A DNA stretch of 64,000 nucleotides from Gimesia benthica. Lineage in GTDB: Bacteria; Planctomycetota; Planctomycetia; Planctomycetales; Planctomycetaceae. Shown here piece by piece: positions 19,926-28,184 of the stretch. The stretch covers positions 1,240,001-1,304,000 of the forward strand of contig NZ_CP043930.1 in NCBI RefSeq assembly GCF_009720525.1, in the 5' to 3' direction. The notes beneath the pieces are model-generated. The model worked only from the letters and a program-made list of their open reading frames with translations. It ran no database searches and had not been told where the DNA came from. Within the stretch, counting starts at the first letter, position 1; every line of letters starts with the position of its first letter. The translations under genes were made by a program, and so were the position numbers.

Positions 19926-20995
19926 TATTTTTTCCTCATCAAGTCAGCAACTGACATCCCCTCCACCAAGCGTGGTTGTACAGACACCGTGATGCAGGGA
20001 GAGCTGGGATGTTGAAGTCTCCAGATCAATTGCTCAACTGCCTGTTGGCCGATTTGCTCGGCACAAATATCAACAGTGGTGACTTCCGGATATAGTCCCT
20101 GCAGCAAAGGCAATTCGTTATTACAAGAAATCAAGCTGAGATCTTTACCGATCTGAAGACCGCGCCGGCTACAGCAACGGTATACCAGTGCCGCAATACT
20201 GTCTGCCGGGCAGAAGAGAGCCGTCGGTTTACTCCTTAGTTTCAATACTTTATCTAACAGGTGTTCGACCTGATTGGTGTCATTAACAGTCTGCAGTGGC
20301 AGTGACCAATGCGATTTCTTCCCTGCGACTCTCTCGACTTTGCCACCGTGTTGAGCGATATGCCATGTGAAACTGGCGCTGCGTTGACCCAGTGTGACGT
20401 GATCCGGTTTGGGGTCTAAAAGAGCAACACGTCTATGGCCCCTGGAAATGAGATACTCGGCAGCCAGACGGCCTACTTCGACATCGTTCGATTCCACAAC
20501 ATCCCCCCAGTCAATGCCACGGGGACGACCAAGAAACCAGACCGTAGGAAGCTGTCTTAAGCGATCGATGAGAGTTTCATCCGCCTTTTCAAGTATATTT
20601 CCCTGCAGCGCAGCTTTGACCAGCAGGCCATGCAGTTTTTGTGAGGCGAGGGTATCAGGCAACTTGTCCAGATAAGGCAAGTCCCATAAAAGCACATTAG
20701 CGCCAGCCCGGGAAAGCGACGACTCAACACCATGTATGCCACTGGCCACCGAAGGGAGATTTGCCAGCGACCGATCCATTCCCAGCAGAAGAACAGCGAT
20801 TTGCTGTCGCAATAACTCCCGTCCTTCCGCCACCGATTTTCGCTTGCGTAAAGGTGAGTACCCCAGTTCTTCTACAGCGTCTCTAACTCGTTGTGCTGTC
20901 TCGGCAGATACATTGGGCACACCGCTGAGCACTCGACTGACCGTGCCCACGGAAACAGCTGCTAACCTCGCGACATCCTTGACTGTTGCTGACAT
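19925..20995 (-). CDS. LacI-family transcriptional regulator
   Basis: From ATG 20995 the protein is about 356 residues (the open frame extends to 21031). The N-terminal helix-turn-helix is canonical: ATVKDVARLAAVSVGTVSRVL followed by the hinge-helix region SAETAQRVRDAVEELGYSP. The rest is a periplasmic-binding-protein-like effector domain (ISRGHRRVALLDPK, PTALFCPADSIAALVYRCC). The 3' end overlaps the large dehydrogenase start (TAATG), so it very probably controls that gene and perhaps the sialidase-like gene beyond. The effector is unknown; the target set suggests a sugar. Two palindromes just upstream (21034-21067) may be autoregulatory operators. Confidence 0.92.
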   Translation of the reverse strand: MSATVKDVARLAAVSVGTVSRVLSGVPNVSAETAQRVRDAVEELGYSPLRKRKSVAEGRELLRQQIAVLLLGMDRSLANLPSVASGIHGVESSLSRAGANVLLWDLPYLDKLPDTLASQKLHGLLVKAALQGNILEKADETLIDRLRQLPTVWFLGRPRGIDWGDVVESNDVEVGRLAAEYLISRGHRRVALLDPKPDHVTLGQRSASFTWHIAQHGGKVERVAGKKSHWSLPLQTVNDTNQVEHLLDKVLKLRSKPTALFCPADSIAALVYRCCSRRGLQIGKDLSLISCNNELPLLQGLYPEVTTVDICAEQIGQQAVEQLIWRLQHPSSPCITVSVQPRLVEGMSVADLMRKK

Positions 20996-21033
20996 CGATA
21001 AATCCAGATTCAAAAAAATCATTTCAAACAAAT

Positions 21034-21067
21034 TTATTTCATTGAAATAAGACTATATTCATATGAA
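21034..21067. promoter_or_regulatory. Operator-like palindromes upstream of the LacI gene
   Basis: TTATTTCA-T-TGAAATAA (21034-21050) is a perfect inverted repeat with one central base. TTCATATGAA (21058-21067) is a perfect 10-bp palindrome sharing the TTCA...TGAA core. They lie 39-72 bp upstream of the chosen LacI start. Tandem palindromes with a shared core at this position fit binding sites of the neighbouring LacI protein. Confidence 0.55.
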
Positions 21068-21596
21068 ACATATTGCAAGCGAAGCAGTGAGCCGGGGGGT
21101 TATTTCAAGACCTGAAGCACTTGAATGTTATTCAGCCCTGATGATAGTTCCAGGAGACCCCCAAAGAATTAGACGAATCAGATGGATAAAGCAGGCGGTG
21201 ATCTCTGATTCATTTTACGATGATTTCTTCATGCATCAGCCTCCATGCGCGGTACCTCTCGATCAATCGATGCCATCCCATCGCGTAAAATCCGTATCAG
21301 CGAGAGAAAATTCTCTTGGAGAAATCGGACAGTACAATCCTCCTGACAACGCACACAGTTTCAGATGGTCCACAAACATATCCATCTATACTGATGAGAA
21401 ATCTGTAAAATAAATTGACTTCCATTAGTAAATAATATTGGGCTGCCTACAACTATTATTGAGTGTGGTTTTATAGAAATGGAATCACCCGAGAGGGTTC
21501 AAATGCAAATCACCTACAGTATCCCAGTTGGTGATTGAAAAAGTTTTTGCGTTTCATTTATCCAAATTGACTGAACTCATTTTGAAACTCTTAGTC
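21068..21596. other. Gene-free stretch between LacI and haem oxygenase genes
   Basis: About 530 bp upstream of the haem oxygenase. A 116-codon open frame (21063-21413, plus) begins inside the putative operator and shows no family features, so I do not call it. No clear sigma-70 promoter could be chosen. Confidence 0.35.
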
Positions 21597-22202
21597 ATGC
21601 AAGATTTCGCAACGGAGATCCGGGAAGCGGTTCATGAATTGCACCAGCAGATCGAATCTACTTATCTCGCATTTCGAATGATGCATGGAATCATTTCGAA
21701 GCCAGAATATTCCTGGATTCTAGCACAGCTATACTACTTGCATCGTTTCCTGGAGCCGACCTGGCAAGCAGACAGTACCCTGGCTGGACTCTTCGACTTA
21801 AATAAATATTCTCGACTGCAAACCATTCAGGCTGATTTGAACCTGCTTGTGAATGGCGACATGCCTGCCATTGATCCCACAACCCAAAAGCTACTCCAGC
21901 AAACCTCAGCCATGTATCAGGAAAATAAATACTCGCTGATTGGTGTATTGTATGTCCTGGAAGGATCGAGGCTGGGCTCAGTGTATTTAACCGAGCCTCT
22001 GATGAATGCTTTATCGCTTCAGGACACAACAGGGGCCGGTTTTTTTCTCTGTACCCCAGAGCCATGGTACAAAGACTGGTACCGCTTCAAAGAGAGCATC
22101 AATCAGATTGATGATCTGCCCCAGCAGTTTGAAGGCATTAAGTATGCCGCAGTCAAAACATTTGAAGGAATGATTGAGCTGTACCAGACAAAACCAGCTT
22201 GA
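21597..22202 (+). CDS. Biliverdin-producing haem oxygenase, copy 1
   Basis: 201 residues from ATG 21597. I chose this over the upstream in-frame 21528 because the paralogue at 28185 begins at the equivalent residue (MQDFATEI versus MRDFSSEL). Haem oxygenases open haem to biliverdin IX, CO and iron, using a reductant. Visible family features: an N-terminal helix with LHQQIES, whose His is the expected haem ligand, and the distal helix motif YVLEGSRLGS. Length fits the bacterial BphO/HemO type. It lies 170 bp before a receiver gene and 3.7 kb upstream of the bacteriophytochrome, so a role in making its biliverdin chromophore is likely. The second copy flanks the phytochrome on the other side. 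Confidence 0.82.
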   Translation: MQDFATEIREAVHELHQQIESTYLAFRMMHGIISKPEYSWILAQLYYLHRFLEPTWQADSTLAGLFDLNKYSRLQTIQADLNLLVNGDMPAIDPTTQKLLQQTSAMYQENKYSLIGVLYVLEGSRLGSVYLTEPLMNALSLQDTTGAGFFLCTPEPWYKDWYRFKESINQIDDLPQQFEGIKYAAVKTFEGMIELYQTKPA

Positions 22203-22370
22203 AACGATCTATATCATCCTACTCTGCTGTTAAAAAAATGATTCTATCTCGAGATTCACCCAGTCAGTTCATGCCACCCAGCGTTCCGCGGTATGACATG
22301 TTTTGTGCACCACTTTCAGCCTGTGAAAAGAAAGTCTCGCCAGCTGGAATTTATTGCTGATCGCTGACCT

Positions 22371-22769
22371 ATGAATTTTTCAAGAAAAAACAAAGTTTAC
22401 ATCATCGATGACGACAAAGATGTAGCTCAGTCTACTGTCATTCTGCTTCAGGCTCATGGCCTGCAAACCGAGTTATTTCACTCAGTGGAGGACTTTCTCA
22501 CAGAAACTGATCCCACGATATCAGGCTGTGTGGTCTCTGATTATGCGCTGGAAGGGAACTGGAATGGCATTGACCTGCTGCGGAAGATACAGGATCTGGG
22601 ATACAGGATCCCATTCATTCTCGCATCTGGCTCTTTGAACCACAGTTCCCGGTTAACTGCGGAAAAGTCCGGTGCCTTTGCGATTCTTGAAAAACCTTAC
22701 CCTTCAGATATTTTATGTGAAACGATCTATGCCGCACTGAAACATAATGATGGCCGATTCCCGAATTGA
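22371..22769 (+). CDS. Stand-alone receiver-domain response regulator
   Basis: 132 residues, a single receiver domain without an output domain. The acidic pocket is IIDDD (D13-D15), the phosphorylation site is D57 in VVSDYAL, and the switch lysine is in ILEKPY. The sequence GNWNGIDLLRKIQDLG resembles FixJ-type receivers. Such proteins can relay phosphate to an HPt protein, act as a phosphate sink or regulate by binding a partner. Its position between haem oxygenase and the hybrid phytochrome suggests it accepts phosphate from one of the hybrid kinases in this island, by inference. A decayed copy lies at 23912-24175. Confidence 0.88.
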   Translation: MNFSRKNKVYIIDDDKDVAQSTVILLQAHGLQTELFHSVEDFLTETDPTISGCVVSDYALEGNWNGIDLLRKIQDLGYRIPFILASGSLNHSSRLTAEKSGAFAILEKPYPSDILCETIYAALKHNDGRFPN

Positions 22770-22791
22770 TTATCGCTTGCGGGTTTTATGC

Positions 22792-22808
22792 ATTCACAAT
22801 TTGTGAAT
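22792..22808. promoter_or_regulatory. Perfect 17-bp palindrome downstream of the receiver gene
   Basis: ATTCACAA-T-TTGTGAAT. The central base leaves no loop, so it looks more like a protein-binding site than a terminator. It lies 20 bp after the receiver stop codon. The decayed receiver copy keeps a degraded version at about 24141-24158. Confidence 0.4.
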
Positions 22809-23091
22809 CAGACTTAACCTGAATCGAATATTTAGAGGCTGTCTTCTTAAGCTGCGATCAGATTATCAGCTTACGATTCGCCTTTAAAAACACTCGCAGA
22901 TGCAGTTCATTTTCACATATGCAGACTTGCATGTCATGTTGCCGCGACTTGCACTTTGAGAGAATGAAACCAAGCCACTCCCGGAGTCCACAGAGACCGA
23001 TACCCAAACACTGGCAAATCTCTACATGGATAAAGCCTACATGAGTCGGTAACATTTTTTGTCACAAAATCAATTACCCGAAGGGCAATCT

Positions 23092-23586
23092 ATGGATTTC
23101 TTAGAAATGGCTTTGGTCGCAGCGACTTTGCTGTGCTCTTTAGTCGCTGGTTTTCTCTTCGCATTTGCCGTAGTCGTTATGCCGGGCATCAGCAGTCTGA
23201 GCGACCAGCATTTCATATCTACCTTTAGAGTCATGGATCGTGTGATTCAGAACAACCAACCACTTTTTATGCTGGTCTGGATAGGTTCGATAATCACGCT
23301 GATTACGTTTACGGTTTTAGGCATTTCAGAATTACCCCGGGTTGAGCAGGCAATCCTGGCAATTGCCACGTCACTGTATCTTCTGGCTGTGCAATTACCA
23401 ACTCTGACAATGAATATTCCACTGAACAATAAACTGCAATCACTCAGTGTAGAGAAGATGGGAGTAGATGAATTCCGCGCTGCTCGCGATGAATTTGAAA
23501 CGCGATGGAAGTATTGGAATGCGATCCGGACAGTTTCCGCTATCGTGACATCGTTGATGCTTATAATCCTGTTATTTCTGCAGTGA
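23092..23586 (+). CDS. DUF1772 integral membrane protein
   Basis: 164 residues from ATG 23092, preceded by AAGGG; an earlier in-frame start at 23059 adds 11 residues. Four hydrophobic segments are visible (about residues 5-30, 55-78, 85-105, 140-162). The loop containing MNIPLNNKLQ and the later RWKYWNAIRT are the signature of DUF1772, the family that includes anthrone-oxygenase-like proteins. Most bacterial members have no known activity. It is on the same strand as the receiver gene, separated by about 320 bp, so co-transcription is uncertain. Confidence 0.8.
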   Translation: MDFLEMALVAATLLCSLVAGFLFAFAVVVMPGISSLSDQHFISTFRVMDRVIQNNQPLFMLVWIGSIITLITFTVLGISELPRVEQAILAIATSLYLLAVQLPTLTMNIPLNNKLQSLSVEKMGVDEFRAARDEFETRWKYWNAIRTVSAIVTSLMLIILLFLQ

Positions 23587-23911
23587 TTACAAATCCGTAT
23601 GTCTTAACTGATCCAGCCACATTTCTCTGAATTTTAGTGACCACTTATAGTGAGTTCAGGCTGATTTTCTCAGTCCACACCCGGCATGACTGCCTAAAGT
23701 GAATTAGATGCCCTGGTGAAAAGCCCGATAGACTCCTCTCAAATATGGTTAAGAGCCTCATTAAACTATCCATATGGTGTTAGAGTACCGCTATCCGAGT
23801 GGGCCGTAGAAAGTCCCGCCTAAAATAACGCGTAATCACACATACCCCTGATCCATGGATTCTCAGCATTTATTTCTGTATAGCAGGTGGAAGCAACCTG
23901 TTTGACCGTAA
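23587..23911. other. Gene-free stretch after the DUF1772 gene
   Basis: About 325 bp in which I see no coding frame, repeat or promoter of note. It ends where similarity to the receiver gene begins. Confidence 0.35.
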
Positions 23912-24175
23912 GCGAAGTCATTCTGCTGAGAAGGTACAGAATCTGTGTTTCAGAGTTACAGAATTTCTATCATTATCGTCGCCAGTTCTCTTAACCAGAG
24001 TTCCCAGTTGACTCCAGAAAATCAGATGCCATTGCCATTCTTGATAAACGTTATAATTCATAAATTTTGTGTCAAAAGATCTGCGTTCAACCTGAACAAT
24101 CGTCGGTTCCCAGAAGTGATTCTCGCACGTGTAGAAAGTGTATTCACATTTTTGAATCAGACTCATCCAGCCTCA
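23912..24175 (+). pseudogene. Decayed copy of the receiver gene (3' part)
   Basis: The stretch aligns by eye with the last third of the receiver gene at 22371-22769. CTGCTG..GAAGGTACAGAATCTG corresponds to its CTGCTGCGGAAGATACAGGATCTG; the translated YRISIIIVASSLNQSSQLTPEN matches YRIPFILASGSLNHSSRLTAEK; and CGTCGGTTCCCAGAAG matches its GGCCGATTCCCGAAT end. The similarity continues past the stop into the downstream palindrome region (ATTCACA...TGAATCAGACT). The frame is interrupted and the 5' two thirds are absent. It is a duplicated and decayed segment. Confidence 0.75.
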
Positions 24176-24192
24176 AAGCGGAATTACTAAAT

Positions 24193-24205
24193 TCACACAG
24201 TGTGA
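24193..24205. promoter_or_regulatory. 13-bp palindrome TCACACAGTGTGA
   Basis: Perfect inverted repeat around a single A. It lies 400 bp upstream of the gene at 24604 and close to the decayed receiver copy. It may be a remnant regulatory site; nothing else supports a function. Confidence 0.25.
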
Positions 24206-24603
24206 GACCAGTTGATCAACTCATAAATCGCTTGGAAAAAAATTCAGACGCTGCTGAATTTCACCGCTGCAGAGCACACCGGCCACCTGTTCAACATCCG
24301 CACAAACCAGCTCTCACCATACGAACTAAACGAGGCACCGGATAAACCGGCCATACTCAAATGCCAACCGCCGTGATTCAGAACCGGAGATCTCTTGAAA
24401 CCAAGGGTACGGGAGTACCGTAAACCAAACAGAGAAGCAGACAACTTAATCTGAAGTGGTGCTTGCTAAGTTGAATGACTTGCCCTAGTATCTCTGCAGC
24501 GCTTCCTATGCTAGACTCAGGAAATAATCATGAATTTATAATCATAATTTCTCCGCCAGCGATTGATCGTCGTTCAAGCTGAATACGAACAAGCACTGCG
24601 TTC
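24206..24603. other. Gene-free stretch upstream of the unknown gene at 24604
   Basis: About 400 bp without a convincing frame. It presumably carries the promoter of the unknown gene and phytochrome, but no clear -35/-10 pair with standard spacing was found. Confidence 0.3.
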
Positions 24604-25269
24604 ATGAATTATCCTACCCCAGTTTACCGCCAAACTATTAATCGGGGTTTAAAGATGCGCTCTTGCTACATTCATTCTGCCACCTGGCACCGACTAAAGA
24701 AACAGGGAACGATTTCCTATGATGGAAATTGCATCATGGGCACCGCAGTTCCTCCGGATGATTGTGTGCTTAAGGATCAACTTCAGCCCCTTTCGAATAA
24801 AAACACACTACTATATTCTTTCAAACTCACGGGTGATCTGCAGCATGCATCCTGCTCCGTGTTGCGGATAGCAAATTCTCTACAGATCAAAGGACTTAAA
24901 AAGTCTGATCCCCCTGCTCCATTGCTGAATCTCCATGTTCAATCCGGACACCTCTGTCTGGCAATTCGGGAATTCAAGTATCCAGCAAGATGGTGTCGAG
25001 AGACACAGTCCTACTCTTTAAAGCCAGCTTATCAACAGGGACATGAGCTGTTTCCTGTCAAATCTGATCACTGGGTTGACCTTGAGATCGAGATGAAGTG
25101 GAGTCACTCAAACCTCGGCTTCATCAGGTGTAATGATTTGATCTTTCCAAATCTACATACCAAATTCAATCACTACCCCTGCGAACTTAGTCTGGGAATC
25201 ATGTCCGGTTCCATTCCTCTTCATAATACGATCAGAGAATATGATATCTGCCACGAATTAGTTTCATAA
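24604..25269 (+). CDS. Unknown protein with possible heparin-lyase-type jelly-roll fold
   Basis: 221 residues (an alternative start, ATG 24655, gives 204). I do not recognise the protein at sequence level. The C-terminal pattern WVDLEIEMKWSHSNLGFIR with a following strand LSLGIMSG and a closing EYDICHELV resembles the W-D..vkwS...G....NG / yfkiGlYr / yyDe order of the polysaccharide-lyase family that includes heparin lyase I (concanavalin-like sandwich). No signal peptide is visible, odd for a lyase. It lies 38 bp upstream of the phytochrome gene on the same strand and is probably co-transcribed with it. Confidence 0.55.
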   Translation: MNYPTPVYRQTINRGLKMRSCYIHSATWHRLKKQGTISYDGNCIMGTAVPPDDCVLKDQLQPLSNKNTLLYSFKLTGDLQHASCSVLRIANSLQIKGLKKSDPPAPLLNLHVQSGHLCLAIREFKYPARWCRETQSYSLKPAYQQGHELFPVKSDHWVDLEIEMKWSHSNLGFIRCNDLIFPNLHTKFNHYPCELSLGIMSGSIPLHNTIREYDICHELVS

Positions 25270-25307
25270 AATCATCCAGGCATTAAACCTAACCGGGAGA
25301 TTGAGAC

Positions 25308-28037
25308 ATGGACGAATCGATCAATATGATTCCTGCTGCAGACCTCCCCAGTGAAGCCAGCGAAAACTGTGACCATATTGCATATCAATATTCTGGAGTC
25401 ATCCAACCTCACGGGGTGTTGGTCATCGTCAATCCAGATGACTTTCGGATCTTACAAATCAGTGAGAATGCATCACTGTTTTTCGGCATGCAAACTGAGG
25501 GACTCCTGGGGCAACGCTTGTTTAATGGGCGGATTTTGAGTTCTACGCCCGAGGTCATCAATGAGTTTAATCAATGCATCTCTAATTCTCCTCGACTGAT
25601 CAGCGGCCTGACAACTCCCGGAGGTCTGGCGTTATTGGGTAGATTGACCCGCACTGATGGCCGTTTTCATCTCGAACTTGAGTTTGCCAGCAGCCCGTAT
25701 GACGTCGAGCGCTGTTCTCCAATCGAAATGATTTCGGAGATCACCGAGGTCCTGTCTCGAACCGAATCTATAAAAGATATCGCGGAATCATTTCCCCAGG
25801 TGTTTCGAAAATTCATTGGCTATGATCGCTGCATGATTTACCGTTTCGATCCCGAGTTTAATGGAGAAGTCATTGGAGAATCTCGTTCAGAAAATGCACA
25901 GGATACATTTCTGGGGTTGCGTTTTCCGATGTCCGATATTCCGAAAAGTGCCCGCAAGATGTTCGCGGACTCCCCTGTCAGGGTTACTGTTGACCAGACC
26001 GTAGAATGTGTGCCGATCACACCACGGCGCGACCCGGAAACGCAACAGGATGTCGATCTAACAGCGGTTAGAATTCGTGGAGCTGCCGGATCCTGTCAGA
26101 CATATTACAACAACATGGGGGTCCGCTCGACTCTTGTGATGCCAATCTTTTATGAGCATGAACTCTGGGGCCTTGTATCCTGTCACCATGGTCAGCCAAG
26201 AAGGCCCTCTCCCGAGCTGGATTCTGCCCTGAAAGTGGTAGTCAAACTGATTTCGAATGCTCTGGAACACGCAGCAGCGGCCGAACACAGGTTGGCAGAA
26301 AGGAAAGCACGGTCGATCAATGAATTACTGGCGAAGATAGACCCTTTCGACTCTAATTGTCTGGTCCAGATTCAACAGCAGGTCGAAAACCTGAAGGAAA
26401 TGATTGACTGCACTGGTTTTTTACTGCGAATTGACGAACAGGATTACGCACACGGTGAAATCCCGGATGATGAAGAACTGCAGACATTTATTGAGTCTCT
26501 GTTGCCAATGGCAGGCGATGAAGCCTTTGCCATCAATAACATTCCGGAACACTTTCCTGCTTTGGCGGAATTAAGAGATGTCGCCGCCGGAGGGTTACTG
26601 GTTCCCCTCAGAAGTAATCCGGATGAATTTGCAGTCTGGTTCCGGGCTGAGCAACCTCTTACCGTCAACTGGGCAGGAGATCCCCAATCAGGTCTTAAAT
26701 GGAATCAGCAGGGACGCCCCGAGCTAACTCCTCGCAACAGCTTTGAACTCTGGAAATCCAAAACCGCAAACACCTGTTATCCCTGGAGCACCGCGGAAAT
26801 TGCTTTTGCCAACAGTGTTTCCACCCAGATTGGTCTGATTTCTTTGAGTTGGCATGCCTTGAGAGCAGATCGTGCCAAGAGCGAATTCCTGACGAATATG
26901 AGTCATGAAATCCGGACCCCGATGACCTCGATCCTGGGCTATCTGGATATTCTGGAGTCAGAGGATTTTGAGCCCGAGGATCCCATGCGGCTGGAAGCGT
27001 TTTCTGTAATCAAGCGCAGCGGAAATCATCTGATGCAGCTTATCAATGATATTCTCGACCTTTCAAGCATCGAGTCCGGGCGAATCAGTATAAATAAAAC
27101 AGACGTTGAACTGGGATCCCTGGTTGAAGAGGCATTGACCATGGTCCGGGAACAGGCTGAACACAAACAACTGGAATTGTCACTTAAGTATGAATCAATG
27201 CCTCCTCATAAAGTTCTGACAGATCCAACGAGGGTCAAACAGATTCTTTTGAATCTGTTGGAAAATGCAATCAAATTCACGGAACGAGGTTGCGTTTCCC
27301 TCAAACTCTTTCATACGAGTGATGACCAAAATACAAAACAGGTTTATCTGCAAATCATCGATTCAGGCATTGGAATGGATCAGGATCAACTGGAAATTGT
27401 CAGAACATTCAAGACGTTTAATCAGCTGGATAACTCTCTGACACGAAAGTATGGAGGAACCGGCCTGGGCTTGCGAATCTGTCATGGCCTGGCTCAAAAA
27501 CTGGGAGGTAAAATTGAAGTTGAATCTCAAAAAGAAATGGGAAGCATCTTCACCCTCTCCCTCCCTGCTGAAGACTCAGAAAAAACGATTTTAAAAAAGT
27601 CTCGCTTTAATGAAAGTGCAAACCAGGCAGATACAGGGGACGTGGCTTCTACCAGAGAAGCATTAATCGGAACACGTATTCTTCTCGCTGAGGATGACCC
27701 GATCAATCAAAAAGTCATTGACAACTTTCTGACAACCTCTGGAGCAGAGGTCACCCTGGTCGGTAACGGAAAACTGGCAGTGGAAGCTGCTCTTAAGGCT
27801 GCACCAGACTTTTTTGACCTGATTCTAATGGACATGCAGATGCCGGTACTTGATGGATATTCGGCGACCAGTCAACTCAGAAACCAGGGATATGAACATC
27901 CAGTGATTGCCTTGACGGCACATGCCATGGAGGGTAGTCGGGAGAAATGTATCGCCTCTGGTTGTGATGATTTCATTACAAAGCCGATTAACAGAAAATC
28001 GCTCATTAGCATTTGCATAAAATGGATCGAGGACTAG
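25308..28037 (+). CDS. Hybrid bacteriophytochrome: PAS-GAF-PHY-HisKA-HATPase-REC
   Basis: 909 residues, start preceded by GGGAG. PAS (about 20-130) has the chromophore-binding Cys at C21, 11 residues before IQPHG exactly as in classical bacteriophytochromes. GAF (about 140-320) has DRCMIYRF, the SDIP motif with D210, and the Arg of the VRIRGAAG segment. The near-invariant chromophore-pocket His is replaced by Cys: C263 in GSCQTYYNNMGV. PHY (about 335-510) has the tongue motif PRNSFELW and VWFRAEQPLTVNW. HisKA has H533 in NMSHEIRTPM, then a HATPase (DSGIGM, GGTGLGL), and a C-terminal receiver with D842 in LMDMQMP. It should bind biliverdin and pass light signals through phosphorelay. No HPt or DNA-binding partner is adjacent. 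Confidence 0.93.
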   Translation: MDESINMIPAADLPSEASENCDHIAYQYSGVIQPHGVLVIVNPDDFRILQISENASLFFGMQTEGLLGQRLFNGRILSSTPEVINEFNQCISNSPRLISGLTTPGGLALLGRLTRTDGRFHLELEFASSPYDVERCSPIEMISEITEVLSRTESIKDIAESFPQVFRKFIGYDRCMIYRFDPEFNGEVIGESRSENAQDTFLGLRFPMSDIPKSARKMFADSPVRVTVDQTVECVPITPRRDPETQQDVDLTAVRIRGAAGSCQTYYNNMGVRSTLVMPIFYEHELWGLVSCHHGQPRRPSPELDSALKVVVKLISNALEHAAAAEHRLAERKARSINELLAKIDPFDSNCLVQIQQQVENLKEMIDCTGFLLRIDEQDYAHGEIPDDEELQTFIESLLPMAGDEAFAINNIPEHFPALAELRDVAAGGLLVPLRSNPDEFAVWFRAEQPLTVNWAGDPQSGLKWNQQGRPELTPRNSFELWKSKTANTCYPWSTAEIAFANSVSTQIGLISLSWHALRADRAKSEFLTNMSHEIRTPMTSILGYLDILESEDFEPEDPMRLEAFSVIKRSGNHLMQLINDILDLSSIESGRISINKTDVELGSLVEEALTMVREQAEHKQLELSLKYESMPPHKVLTDPTRVKQILLNLLENAIKFTERGCVSLKLFHTSDDQNTKQVYLQIIDSGIGMDQDQLEIVRTFKTFNQLDNSLTRKYGGTGLGLRICHGLAQKLGGKIEVESQKEMGSIFTLSLPAEDSEKTILKKSRFNESANQADTGDVASTREALIGTRILLAEDDPINQKVIDNFLTTSGAEVTLVGNGKLAVEAALKAAPDFFDLILMDMQMPVLDGYSATSQLRNQGYEHPVIALTAHAMEGSREKCIASGCDDFITKPINRKSLISICIKWIED

Positions 28038-28184
28038 AAAGAATGTAGCCAGCTACGAATTTGTCTGGTGAGAAGATTCAATATGCTTGCCGCTATTGTA
28101 GATGTGTTGGTCTTCTATCAAGATTTGTGTTTGCTTTTTAAGTAAACTGTCTCATCTTCATAGCGATCAGCCAGGAATATATCG

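Noticed and set aside
21063-21413. 116-codon plus-strand frame divergent from LacI
   Set aside because: Starts inside the operator-like palindrome, with no recognisable features; possible but unsupported.
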